A DNA stretch of 64,000 nucleotides from the NCBI GenBank assembly GCA_000169355.1, contig AAXX01000001.1, positions 1,054,001-1,118,000 on the forward strand. Reading direction: 5' to 3'. The position numbers were made by a program, and so were the translations under genes. Origin of the DNA: Flavobacteria bacterium BAL38 (lineage in GTDB: Bacteria; Bacteroidota; Bacteroidia; Flavobacteriales; Flavobacteriaceae). Shown piece after piece: positions 24,945-32,204 of the stretch. Numbering within the stretch: the first letter of the stretch is position 1; each line of letters opens with the position of its first letter. Below the pieces are notes generated by a model, which was not told the DNA's origin, searched no databases, and saw only the letters and a list, made by a program, of their open reading frames with translations.

Positions 24945-26096
24945 ATGATCAATAAACGTCTTCTTATCAAAAATTTATTAGCTCACAATGATGAGAACAG
25001 TTTTTATGATAAAAAACGCCAGTTAAATTTACATACGAAAGAAGGAAAAGCAAAATTTTTAAAACACATTTGCGCGCTTTCTAATTCAAATCCGAGTAAC
25101 AATTCCTATATTGTTGTTGGTGTGGAAGATGAAACCAATGAAATTGTGGGTGACGATTTTTTTGATGATAGTCAAATTCAAAATTTGGTAAATGCCTATT
25201 TAGAAAATCCGCCAAAAATTCAATATGAAAACGTGCCTTTTCCTAATTTACCAAAAGAAAAAGTAGTGGGGCTGGTTACCATAAAACCAAAATCTAAAAC
25301 TTCTTATTTTAAAAAAGGAATTCACACTATTGAAGCCAAAAGTGCCTTTATTAGAAAAGGAAGTAATACAACGCCTACAAAAGACAAAATTCCGTATTCC
25401 AAACAAAATATTGAAACAGTTATAAGTTTAGAAAACAATTCGCGAAATAGTATTTCGTATACGCTAGAAAGTGTTTTGGATTTTATTAATAACCGGCACA
25501 AAGATTTAGAATCAAATTACAAGGTTTTTAAAGAACTTTTTGTGGTTTGCTGGGCCGGAAACAAGAAAAAAGTGCGTGATAAAACCTATTTTTCAAGAGT
25601 GGATATTGAATTGGTAAATGAACAAGTAAAACTGTTTTATTCTGCGTTAGATGAAGTAAGTATTGAATATGATAATGAATCATTTTCTATTACAGAATAC
25701 GTTTGTTTAGGACTAAATGATAAAACGAGCTTCTATCCTCTTGAAAAGGTAATTTTAACTTTTTTTGATAATGGATATTATAAAATGGACTCTCAAATGT
25801 TATTTGAACCTCCGCAATACAATAAAAAAATGTTGCATCACATTTACAATTCAAACATTACCTTGCTTAATAAACTTAATAAAGGAACACCACTACAAGA
25901 CATAGAAAAAAAAGATTTGGTAAATGTATCTCATACTCTAATGATTTGTTATTTGAATGGGTTTGACGAAGCCAAACAAAAATTAATTGATGCAAAAGCA
26001 AATATGAAAGCATTTGATAATCCGTTAGTATATTTGTCGTTCAAAGAAGTAATGCGAATTTTAAGAAAAATGAAATATAATAAAAAGAATGAATAG
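24945..26096 (+). CDS. Schlafen AlbA_2-domain protein
   Basis: This 383-residue protein has an N-terminal AlbA_2 (Schlafen-type divergent AAA_4) domain: FLKHICALSNSNPSNNSYIVVGVEDETNEIVGDDFFD is followed by VNAYLENPPKIQYENVPF and the AFIRKGSNTTPTK strand. The C-terminal two thirds is helical and I do not recognise it. Such domains occur in RNA-cleaving Schlafens and in transcription-associated proteins; catalytic activity cannot be judged here. The start is taken at 24945 (MINKRLLIKN), after the hairpin repeat. The stop overlaps the following phosphatase gene by 8 nt. Confidence 0.75.
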   Translation: MINKRLLIKNLLAHNDENSFYDKKRQLNLHTKEGKAKFLKHICALSNSNPSNNSYIVVGVEDETNEIVGDDFFDDSQIQNLVNAYLENPPKIQYENVPFPNLPKEKVVGLVTIKPKSKTSYFKKGIHTIEAKSAFIRKGSNTTPTKDKIPYSKQNIETVISLENNSRNSISYTLESVLDFINNRHKDLESNYKVFKELFVVCWAGNKKKVRDKTYFSRVDIELVNEQVKLFYSALDEVSIEYDNESFSITEYVCLGLNDKTSFYPLEKVILTFFDNGYYKMDSQMLFEPPQYNKKMLHHIYNSNITLLNKLNKGTPLQDIEKKDLVNVSHTLMICYLNGFDEAKQKLIDAKANMKAFDNPLVYLSFKEVMRILRKMKYNKKNE

Positions 26097-26826
26097 AAAA
26101 TTAGTAATTGGCGATATTCATGGAGGATTAAAAGCATTAGTTCAAGTACTAGAAAGAGCTAAAGTTTCCGAAAAAGATACCTTAATTTTTTTAGGAGATT
26201 TTGTTGATGGTTGGAGCGAATCGCCAGCGGTTTTAGATTTTTTGATACACCTAAAACAACAACAAAATTGCATTTTTATTAGAGGAAATCACGATGATTT
26301 ATTACTAAAATGGTTGTGCGGAGATCATGAAGGTTTTGATGAAAAAATGTGGTTTTTACATGGCGGTGAAGCAACAGCTTTATCCTATCAAAATAAAGAT
26401 GAAGCTACAAAAAAAAAGCACATTCAATACTTAAAATCGTTGCAAAATTATTATTTAGATGATGAAAATCGACTTTTTATTCATGCCGGATTTACCAACT
26501 TAAGAGGTGTTACACATGAGTTTTTTACACCTTTATTTTATTGGGATAGAACTTTATGGGAAATGGTTTTGGCTATGGATAATGAACTTTCGAAAGACGC
26601 CATTTCCTATCCTAACCGATTAAAATTATATAAAGAAATTTACATTGGTCATACACCTGTTACTAAAATTGACGAAACCATTCCTATAAATAAAGCATGT
26701 GTTTGGAATGTAGATACAGGTGCCGCTTTTAAAGGCAAATTAACCATAATGGATGTTACTACTAAGGAATTCTGGCAAAGTGATCTTCTTCCCGATTTAT
26801 ATCCTGAAGAAAAAGGAAGAAATTAA
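26089..26826 (+). CDS. Serine/threonine-type (PPP/ApaH-like) metallophosphatase
   Basis: This 245-residue enzyme has the metallophosphoesterase signature in order: GDIHGGLKAL (residues 8-17), GDFVDGW, RGNHDD and a late GHTPV. These residues bind two metal ions. The spacing resembles bacterial PPP-family serine/threonine phosphatases and ApaH-like enzymes more than 5-nucleotidases. The substrate may be a phosphoprotein, dinucleotide polyphosphate or RNA end. Its start overlaps the AlbA_2 gene by 8 nt, which suggests the two work together. An intrinsic terminator follows. Confidence 0.88.
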   Translation: MNRKLVIGDIHGGLKALVQVLERAKVSEKDTLIFLGDFVDGWSESPAVLDFLIHLKQQQNCIFIRGNHDDLLLKWLCGDHEGFDEKMWFLHGGEATALSYQNKDEATKKKHIQYLKSLQNYYLDDENRLFIHAGFTNLRGVTHEFFTPLFYWDRTLWEMVLAMDNELSKDAISYPNRLKLYKEIYIGHTPVTKIDETIPINKACVWNVDTGAAFKGKLTIMDVTTKEFWQSDLLPDLYPEEKGRN

Positions 26827-26831
26827 ATTTT

Positions 26832-26864
26832 AAACCCATTTCTTAAAAAAGTGGGTTTTTTTTA
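26832..26864 (+). terminator. Intrinsic terminator
   Basis: AAACCCA (26832-26838) pairs with TGGGTTT (26852-26858), extended by a wobble pair, and a run of T follows. It ends the aldo/keto reductase-AlbA_2-phosphatase stretch. Confidence 0.8.
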
Positions 26865-26884
26865 TGCTGTTCTGTTACAATTTA

Positions 26885-26892
26885 TACCTTTG
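26885..26892 (+). promoter_or_regulatory. Bacteroidota -7 promoter box
   Basis: TACCTTTG matches TAnnTTTG, 34 nt before the PhnA-domain gene and just after the preceding terminator. Confidence 0.6.
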
Positions 26893-26926
26893 TCATAAAT
26901 TATTATTTACGTAAAATCCATTCAAA

Positions 26927-27502
26927 ATGAGTGTAATAGAAAGAAAACTGAAAGACCGTAGTGGTTCAGTTTGCGAAATTAGTGGTACCGAACATGACTT
27001 AGTTGTTTATGTATTGCCTCCAACAAACGAAAGAACTGTTGAAAATAGTGTTTTAATTGCAAAACATTTAAAAGACCAAATTGAAAACTCAGAAACCATG
27101 AATGAAAACGATTGGAGAGGGTTATCTGATAGCATGTGGAACGAGCATTTGCCGGTTCAAATACTATCTTGGAGAATGTTAGCTCGTTTAAAAAATACCG
27201 ATTTGTTAGAGATGATGTATCTAGACGAAGAATCGTTAGAATGGGCAAAAGCAACAGGTGAAGGCGAAGAAGAAGACGAAAACAAAATTGTACATAAAGA
27301 TAGCAACGGTGTAACTTTATTAGATGGCGACTCAGTTGTTTTAATTAAAGATTTAGATGTAAAAGGCGCTACTTTTACTGCAAAACGAGGAGCTGCTGTT
27401 CACAACATTAAATTAGTTTGGGACGACGCTAACTTGATTGAAGGTAGAGTGGAAAACCAAAACATTTATATTTTAACGCAATACGTGAAGAAAACGAAGT
27501 AG
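26927..27502 (+). CDS. PhnA/YjdM-domain protein
   Basis: This 191-residue protein ends in a PhnA (YjdM) domain: KDSNGVTLLDGDSVVLIKDLDVKGATFTAKRGAAVHNIKLV and the strand ending NIYILTQYVKKTK are typical. In Escherichia coli-type YjdM the domain is preceded by a zinc ribbon with paired cysteines. Here the N-terminal part has a single Cys (CEISG) and is not a zinc ribbon. Despite the name, the family is not a proven phosphonate hydrolase. It is a single gene with its own promoter box and terminator. Confidence 0.82.
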   Translation: MSVIERKLKDRSGSVCEISGTEHDLVVYVLPPTNERTVENSVLIAKHLKDQIENSETMNENDWRGLSDSMWNEHLPVQILSWRMLARLKNTDLLEMMYLDEESLEWAKATGEGEEEDENKIVHKDSNGVTLLDGDSVVLIKDLDVKGATFTAKRGAAVHNIKLVWDDANLIEGRVENQNIYILTQYVKKTK

Positions 27503-27536
27503 TTTTCAATGTGCCGATGCGGCAATGCAACAATAC

Positions 27537-27572
27537 AAAACCCTACAAATTTGATTTGTGGGGTTTTTGTCT
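27537..27572 (+). terminator. Intrinsic terminator
   Basis: AAAACCCTACAAAT pairs with ATTTGTGGGGTTTT, with one wobble, and is followed by T residues. A decayed near-copy lies at 29454-29489. Confidence 0.8.
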
Positions 27573-27582
27573 TTTAATCAAG

Positions 27583-27797
27583 ATTACTTTAATAATTAAA
27601 AAGCAGTAGAAAATTATATTTATTAAAAGTGAACTAAGATAAACAATGCGTAAAACGACTCTCATCTTTATTTACGAAGGTAAATTTTGTTATTTTTTAC
27701 TCTTCAAAAAAATTCAAAGGTAATTTTTTAGTATTTTTACATTGTTATTCTACAGCTAGAAAATATCTTTCACAAAAAAAGAACCTTTCAACAACAA
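27583..27797. other. Gap upstream of the second TA module
   Basis: About 215 nt of very AT-rich sequence lie between the PhnA-gene terminator and the antitoxin. A minus-strand TACCTTTG (27715-27722) has no gene downstream on that strand. I see no RNA gene or clear plus-strand promoter box; a near match, TATCTTTC, is close to the antitoxin. Confidence 0.4.
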
Positions 27798-27803
27798 ATG
27801 ATT

Positions 27804-28031
27804 ATGTCAACAATTAATATCACTCTTCATCCTAATGACGATGCTCAAGTTGAAGCCGTTAAAGCCTTTATGAAAGCCTTGAAGATTAAGTTTGAAATTT
27901 CTAAAGAGAAAACATTTGTTTTATCTAGTGAACAACAAAAAGTATTAGATAGTCAAATAGGGTTAGATAAAAAAGACTACACTGATGCTGATACTGTATA
28001 TGCCAATTTAAAAAACAAATATGGCTTATAA
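27804..28031 (+). CDS. Putative antitoxin of second TA module
   Basis: This 75-residue acidic protein begins MSTINITLHPNDDAQVEAVKAFMKALKIKFEI; a start two codons earlier (27798) is equally possible. Bacteroidota genomes often carry such short proteins, with an N-terminal strand-helix and a C-terminal acidic tail, before RelE/ParE toxins. It overlaps the toxin gene by 11 nt. The DNA-binding fold is not obvious from the sequence. Confidence 0.7.
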   Translation: MSTINITLHPNDDAQVEAVKAFMKALKIKFEISKEKTFVLSSEQQKVLDSQIGLDKKDYTDADTVYANLKNKYGL

Positions 28032-28320
28032 GATTATTATTTCGCCCATAGCAATCCAAAATATTGATAATGCTGTGGCTTATTATACTGAAGAAGTTAA
28101 TAAAAAAGTAGCTTTTGACTTTTTAAATGATTATAAGAAAACCTATAAAGACTTACAAAAAAATCCATTTTATCCTTTTCATGATAACAATTACAGGTAT
28201 TTGCCTTTTAAAAAATTTCCTTTTATTGCTTTCTTTTTAGTAGATGAATCTTCAAAAACCGTTTTCTTAAATGCAGTTTTTAATAGCCATCAAAACCCTG
28301 ATAAAATAGAGAAATTATAA
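28021..28320 (+). CDS. RelE/ParE-family toxin
   Basis: This 99-residue protein fits the ParE/RelE fold: an opening strand YKIIISPIAIQNIDNAVAYY, a helix with VAFDFLNDYKKTYKDLQKNP, then RYLPFKKFPFIAFFLVDESSKTVFLNAVFNSHQNP. The late arginine/lysine and the FNSHQNP motif match toxins of the group annotated as plasmid stabilisation proteins. It overlaps the antitoxin gene by 11 nt. The cellular target is not determined. Confidence 0.8.
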   Translation: MAYKIIISPIAIQNIDNAVAYYTEEVNKKVAFDFLNDYKKTYKDLQKNPFYPFHDNNYRYLPFKKFPFIAFFLVDESSKTVFLNAVFNSHQNPDKIEKL

Positions 28321-28398
28321 CTTAAAATATAAAAACCTTTTCACGTAAAAAGAATCCAAACTTGTAAAGGTTAAGTTTTCTTGTTTATACTACTAAAG

Positions 28399-28440
28399 AA
28401 ACGGCATTTCTGAATTATATAGCAATGCCGTTTAATTTTT
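28399..28440 (+). terminator. Intrinsic terminator after the TA module
   Basis: AAACGGCATT (28399-28408) pairs perfectly with AATGCCGTTT (28424-28433), followed by TAATTTTTTT. A weaker hairpin, AACCTTT/AAAGGTT, precedes it at 28334-28372. Confidence 0.75.
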
Positions 28441-28716
28441 TTGCAAACTGTTAACTAATCCTATTTTATTTACTTTGTGAGCACAGAAAGCATTTTCGGA
28501 TATCGGATTCTTTTAACCTTGTAGGTATAAATAATTAAGTATTTAAATAGATAAAATTATTTCAGTAGCTTTGTTTTGAAGTGGGTTGTGGGCACGGAAT
28601 GCAATTCCGCACTATCTATGCGGTGAGAAATTCGCGCGGTCGGAATATTTGTTAGAATTAAAATTCAAGCAAAAGAATTTGAACGATAGCAGAGGTTAAT
28701 ATTAGCGTACATTTTT
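28441..28716. other. Repeat-bearing gap before the orphan lipoprotein
   Basis: This stretch holds no gene I can support. It contains a palindromic repeat copy at 28591-28610 and scattered repeat-like words. GTACATTTTT close to the lipoprotein ATG resembles a degenerate -7 box. Confidence 0.5.
28591..28610 (+). repeat. GGAATGCAATTCC palindrome, forward copy
   Basis: GGCACGGAATGCAATTCCGC is found here and in exact inverted form at 30374-30393. The core GGAATGCAATTCC can form a hairpin. The two copies bracket the two orphan lipoprotein genes. Confidence 0.8.
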
Positions 28717-29388
28717 ATGAAAAAACTAAAAAAAACGACTTTAATCTTATCTATAATCTTTCTCATTGGTTGCAAAAAAGAAATAAACCAAGAAAAGTTA
28801 ACAGAAAAGAAAAATGAAATTACAGAAAATAAGCAAAAATTATTTAAAGATTACATCAAATCAAACAACCTACAAAGGATAAATTTAAATACTGATAATA
28901 TTCCTGAATACATATTTTCTGAAATGGGTTTTTATATTTTTTTTGATGGGAAAACTAAAAAGGAAATAGAATATATTAACCCAAGTGGTCCAAAACTAGC
29001 TGGAAGCGGCAACTTAAAATTTATTGATATTAATTGTAATGACAATCAAAAAGAATTTATCGTAGAATCAGCTGGAGGCGGTACAATGGGAAATTATCAT
29101 TATATGGATATAATGCGATATAATACTAAAACCCAAAAGATAAGTTCAATTTTTGAGCATGAAATATCATCATTTAGTTGGGTAAAAGATGAAGAAAAAT
29201 TGGATTTTGTATTCTATATTGATATTCTTTACAATAAGGAAAATAAATGCACAGATACAATTAAAATATACAAAGGTAAATTTACTAATAAACCAAAAAG
29301 TTATAGTTTAAGTATTAAACCTCAAAAACTTATCGAAAAATATTATTTCAACAAAAAAACTGGGACATTTGAGAAAGATAACGATTAA
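28717..29388 (+). CDS. Orphan lipoprotein, unknown function
   Basis: I do not recognise this 223-residue protein. It has a lipoprotein signal (TLILSIIFLIGCKKE, lipidated Cys near residue 19) followed by a Lys/Glu-rich linker. The body is beta-rich, with NLKFIDINCNDNQKEFIVESAGGGTMGNYHYMD, reminiscent of repeats in beta-propeller or XAC2610-like secreted proteins. It is strongly AT-rich, with many AAA/AAT codons, compared with the core genes. It is flanked by repeat sequences and a faint terminator copy, which suggests an accessory gene. Confidence 0.7.
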   Translation: MKKLKKTTLILSIIFLIGCKKEINQEKLTEKKNEITENKQKLFKDYIKSNNLQRINLNTDNIPEYIFSEMGFYIFFDGKTKKEIEYINPSGPKLAGSGNLKFIDINCNDNQKEFIVESAGGGTMGNYHYMDIMRYNTKTQKISSIFEHEISSFSWVKDEEKLDFVFYIDILYNKENKCTDTIKIYKGKFTNKPKSYSLSIKPQKLIEKYYFNKKTGTFEKDND

Positions 29389-29453
29389 GATATTTACAAG
29401 AACTATTTAACCTAAATAAACCTATTAGCACTAAATTTCATTTCGTAACCAAC

Positions 29454-29489
29454 CTTGCAAATTTGATTTGTGGAGTTTTTGGTTTTTGA
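29454..29489 (+). repeat. Decayed copy of the 27537 terminator
   Basis: The sequence from CCTTGCAAATTTG to GGAGTTTTTGG closely follows the terminator at 27541-27576 (CCCTACAAATTTG to GGGGTTTTTGT), including the ATTTGATTTGTG core. The stem is weakened, so it may no longer function well. Confidence 0.55.
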
Positions 29490-29540
29490 CAACTTTTCTT
29501 TTTCTAATATAAGTTTACATTAAGTTTAATATTTACTGAA

Positions 29541-30161
29541 TTAATTACATTTCGGTTTTGGTAAAACTTTATAAGATATATATCTATTCGATTTAACTCT
29601 TGTAAAAATTTGTATTTTTTCTTTACACACAATATAATCTACTCCTTCAATAGTTTCATCAATAGTGATTGTTGGAGGAGAAGGATATTTACTTGGATTA
29701 TCCCAATCATCCTTATAAATACCTAAATCATAACGTAACCAAATAGAATCTAACAATTTATTTTTATCTAATTCATCTAGAATATCCTTTTGTAGAGTTT
29801 TATCTTTATCATACCACATGAAGAGTTTTTTATTATATAACTTATAATTAGTAGGAAAAAATTCATCTGTAACAATAGAATCGATAACGTGTCTCATTCT
29901 TATTGAAATCTTATTTCTTTGTGGTAAGACATTTATATGATAATAATTAGACTTTTCATCATCAATAAATCGAATATAAAAATTATCATACTCTTTTATG
30001 TATTTTTTATTAGTATGATAATAGTCTATAATACAATTTTCAATGGCTTGTGATTCTCCTCCTTTTACAAGCATTTCCTTTTTATAAGTATTGCACTTTA
30101 TAAAAATAAATGATAATAATAAAAAAACTGCCATCTTATTATTACTAAACTTAATTATCAT
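29541..30161 (-). CDS. Orphan secreted or lipoprotein, unknown function
   Basis: I do not recognise this 206-residue protein. The N-terminus has a hydrophobic stretch (MAVFLLLSFIFIKCNTYKKE, residues 10-29) with a possible lipidation Cys after FIK. The body contains a polar, Tyr-rich region (YYHTNKKYIKEYDNFYIRF) and a late Pro-rich PSKYPSPPTITIDETIEG stretch. The start may be the ATG at 30161 or the one nine codons later. It converges with the other orphan lipoprotein at 28717 and lies in the same repeat-bounded segment. Confidence 0.65.
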   Translation of the reverse strand: MIIKFSNNKMAVFLLLSFIFIKCNTYKKEMLVKGGESQAIENCIIDYYHTNKKYIKEYDNFYIRFIDDEKSNYYHINVLPQRNKISIRMRHVIDSIVTDEFFPTNYKLYNKKLFMWYDKDKTLQKDILDELDKNKLLDSIWLRYDLGIYKDDWDNPSKYPSPPTITIDETIEGVDYIVCKEKIQIFTRVKSNRYISYKVLPKPKCN

Positions 30162-30373
30162 ATTAATATTTAACTTGCTGGATTTTATAACTAGTACTAT
30201 ATATTGTAAAAAATAATATTTATAAAAGTTCGCATGCGAATCTATTCTTATTGTTTACAGAATCAAAAATACTAAATTACAAACAAAAAACCCTGCAAAA
30301 ATTAAATTTTACAAGGTTTCTCTATATCCAAAAAGTAACTAATCCCTTATTACTTTTCACTAATCCCGATAGC

Positions 30374-30393
30374 GCGGAATTGCATTCCGTGCC
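30374..30393 (-). repeat. GGAATGCAATTCC palindrome, inverted copy
   Basis: This is the exact reverse complement of 28591-28610 over 20 nt. The preceding CTAATCCCGA (30360-30369) is also present beside the palindrome at 5682-5697. Confidence 0.8.
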
Positions 30394-30407
30394 ATCAAAA
30401 TAAAACA

Positions 30408-30439
30408 AAACCCTGCAAAAATTAAATTTTGCAGGGTTT
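30408..30439 (-). terminator. Intrinsic terminator of the ALDH gene
   Basis: AAACCCTGCAAAA (30408-30420) pairs perfectly with TTTTGCAGGGTTT (30427-30439). On the minus strand it is followed by a T-rich stretch. The upstream duplicate at 30288-30319 has lost pairs in its right arm. Confidence 0.75.
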
Positions 30440-30493
30440 CTCTATATCCAAAAAGTAACTAATCACTAATTACTTTTCACTAATCACTTAATA

Positions 30494-32062
30494 TTACAAA
30501 TCAAACTTAATACCTTGTGCTAAAGGCAATTGATCTGAATAGTTTACCGTATTGGTTTGTCTTCTCATGTATACTTTCCATGCATCAGAACCTGATTCAC
30601 GTCCGCCACCCGTTTCTTTTTCACCACCAAAAGCACCACCAATTTCTGCTCCAGAAGTTCCAATGTTTACGTTAGCAATTCCACAATCTGAACCAGAGAA
30701 CGATAAGAATTTTTCTGCTTCTTTCATGCTATTCGTCATAATTGCAGAAGATAATCCTTGTGCTACTCCATTTTGTAACTCGATAGCGTTTTCAACTTCG
30801 CCACTATATTTCATTAAGTATAAAACAGGAGCAAATGTTTCGTGTTGTACAATTTCGAAATGATTTTCTGCTTCAATAATGGCTGGTTTTACATAACAAC
30901 CGCTTTCAAATCCTTCTCCCGAAAGAACACCACCATCAACTAATACTTTACCACCTTCTGCTTTTGCTTTTTCAATTGCAGCTAAATACGTGTTTACAGC
31001 ATCTTTATCAATAAGTGGTCCGATATGATTTTTTTGATCTAACGGATTTCCAATCGTTAATTGACCATAAGCGCCTACAATAGCATCTCTTACTTTATCA
31101 TACACACTTTCATGAATAATTAAACGTCTTGTAGAAGTACAACGTTGTCCGGCAGTTCCTACAGCGCCAAAAACAGCCCCTGGAACCACAACTTTTAAAT
31201 CGGCAGTTGGAGTAATAATAATGGCATTGTTTCCGCCTAATTCTAATAACGATTTTCCAAAACGTTCTGCCACTTTAGCACCAACAATTCGTCCCATTCT
31301 TGTAGAACCTGTTGCCGATACTAATGGAATACGTGTATCATTTGTCATCATTTCTCCTACTCTGTAATCACCATTAATAATACAAGAAATTCCTTCTGGT
31401 AAATTATTAGCTTTTAAAATGTCTGCAATAATATTTTGACATGCAATAGAACATAAAGGTGCTTTTTCTGACGCTTTCCAAACACACACATCGCCACAAA
31501 TCCAAGCTAATGCTGTGTTCCAAGACCAAACGGCTACTGGAAAATTGAAAGCAGAAATAATTCCAACAACTCCAATTGGATGCCATTGTTCACGCATTAC
31601 GTGTCCTGGGCGCTCAGACGGAATAGTTTGTCCGTTTAACTGACGTGATAATCCTACTGCAAAATCACAGATATCGATCATTTCCTGAACTTCTCCGTAA
31701 CCTTCTTGCAACGATTTACCCATCTCATAAGAAACTAATTTACCAAGCGGTTCTTTTAATTCTCTTAATTTATTTCCAAACTGACGAACAATTTCTCCTC
31801 TTTGTGGAGCTGGCATTGCTCTAAACGTTTTAAATGCTGCTGTAGCAGATTGCATTACTTTTTCGTAATCTGCAGCTGTAGTTGCTTTTACTTTTCCAAT
31901 TAATTGACCATCAACCGGAGAATAACTTTCAATTAATTCACCATTAGAAAACCACTCATTTCCTGTAGAAGTTCCTTCATTTATTGCTTTTACACCTAAA
32001 ATTTCTAAAGCCTCTTGCATTCCAAATTGTTGAGCAACAGATGATTGTGTTGTTGTTGACAT
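30494..32062 (-). CDS. ALDH7-type aldehyde dehydrogenase (AmaB/antiquitin-like)
   Basis: This 522-residue NAD(P)-dependent enzyme has the aldehyde dehydrogenase core with catalytic Cys in GTAGQRCTSTRRL and general base Glu in LLELGGNNAII. The stretches IPSERPGHVMREQWHPIGV and IGTSGAEIGGAFGGEKETGGGRESGSDAWKVYMRR match the ALDH7 (antiquitin) group, whose bacterial members oxidise aminoadipate semialdehyde/piperideine-6-carboxylate in lysine breakdown. The neighbouring 3-hydroxyanthranilate dioxygenase raises the alternative of aminomuconate-semialdehyde oxidation, but the sequence favours ALDH7. It has its own promoter box and terminator. Confidence 0.88.
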   Translation of the reverse strand: MSTTTQSSVAQQFGMQEALEILGVKAINEGTSTGNEWFSNGELIESYSPVDGQLIGKVKATTAADYEKVMQSATAAFKTFRAMPAPQRGEIVRQFGNKLRELKEPLGKLVSYEMGKSLQEGYGEVQEMIDICDFAVGLSRQLNGQTIPSERPGHVMREQWHPIGVVGIISAFNFPVAVWSWNTALAWICGDVCVWKASEKAPLCSIACQNIIADILKANNLPEGISCIINGDYRVGEMMTNDTRIPLVSATGSTRMGRIVGAKVAERFGKSLLELGGNNAIIITPTADLKVVVPGAVFGAVGTAGQRCTSTRRLIIHESVYDKVRDAIVGAYGQLTIGNPLDQKNHIGPLIDKDAVNTYLAAIEKAKAEGGKVLVDGGVLSGEGFESGCYVKPAIIEAENHFEIVQHETFAPVLYLMKYSGEVENAIELQNGVAQGLSSAIMTNSMKEAEKFLSFSGSDCGIANVNIGTSGAEIGGAFGGEKETGGGRESGSDAWKVYMRRQTNTVNYSDQLPLAQGIKFDL

Positions 32063-32098
32063 TATATAACTTTTTTATCGATTTTTGTTAAATTTTTA

Positions 32099-32106
32099 CA
32101 AATTTA
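32099..32106 (-). promoter_or_regulatory. Bacteroidota -7 promoter box
   Basis: The minus strand reads TAAATTTG, 37 nt upstream of the ALDH start. Confidence 0.6.
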
Positions 32107-32204
32107 CATAATTTTTAGAAATCTAAACTTATAAGGGCTAAAATTATGTAAGTTGATTGTTCTCTTTTGCTAAAACTATACTTTTATGTGTTTAGAAGGT
32201 TTAT

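Larger units (their letters stand above)
30287..30485. repeat. Direct duplication with 120-nt period
   Basis: Positions 30287-30365 and 30407-30485 are 79-nt copies with four differences that I can count. Each contains an AAAACCCTGCAAAA half-terminator, the stretch TCTCTATATCCAAAAAGTAA, and AGTRAYT-type words. The spacer carries the palindrome at 30374-30393. Confidence 0.85.
30162..30493. other. Gene-free, repeat-rich gap
   Basis: This 330-nt gap contains a 120-nt-period tandem duplication (30287-30485), one palindrome copy (30374-30393) and the ALDH terminator. I see no gene in it. Confidence 0.7.

Noticed and set aside
24945..28320. Defence island (AlbA_2 protein plus toxin-antitoxin module)
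   Set aside because: No restriction, retron, CBASS or other defence gene is near, and the intervening genes look like housekeeping or unknown functions.
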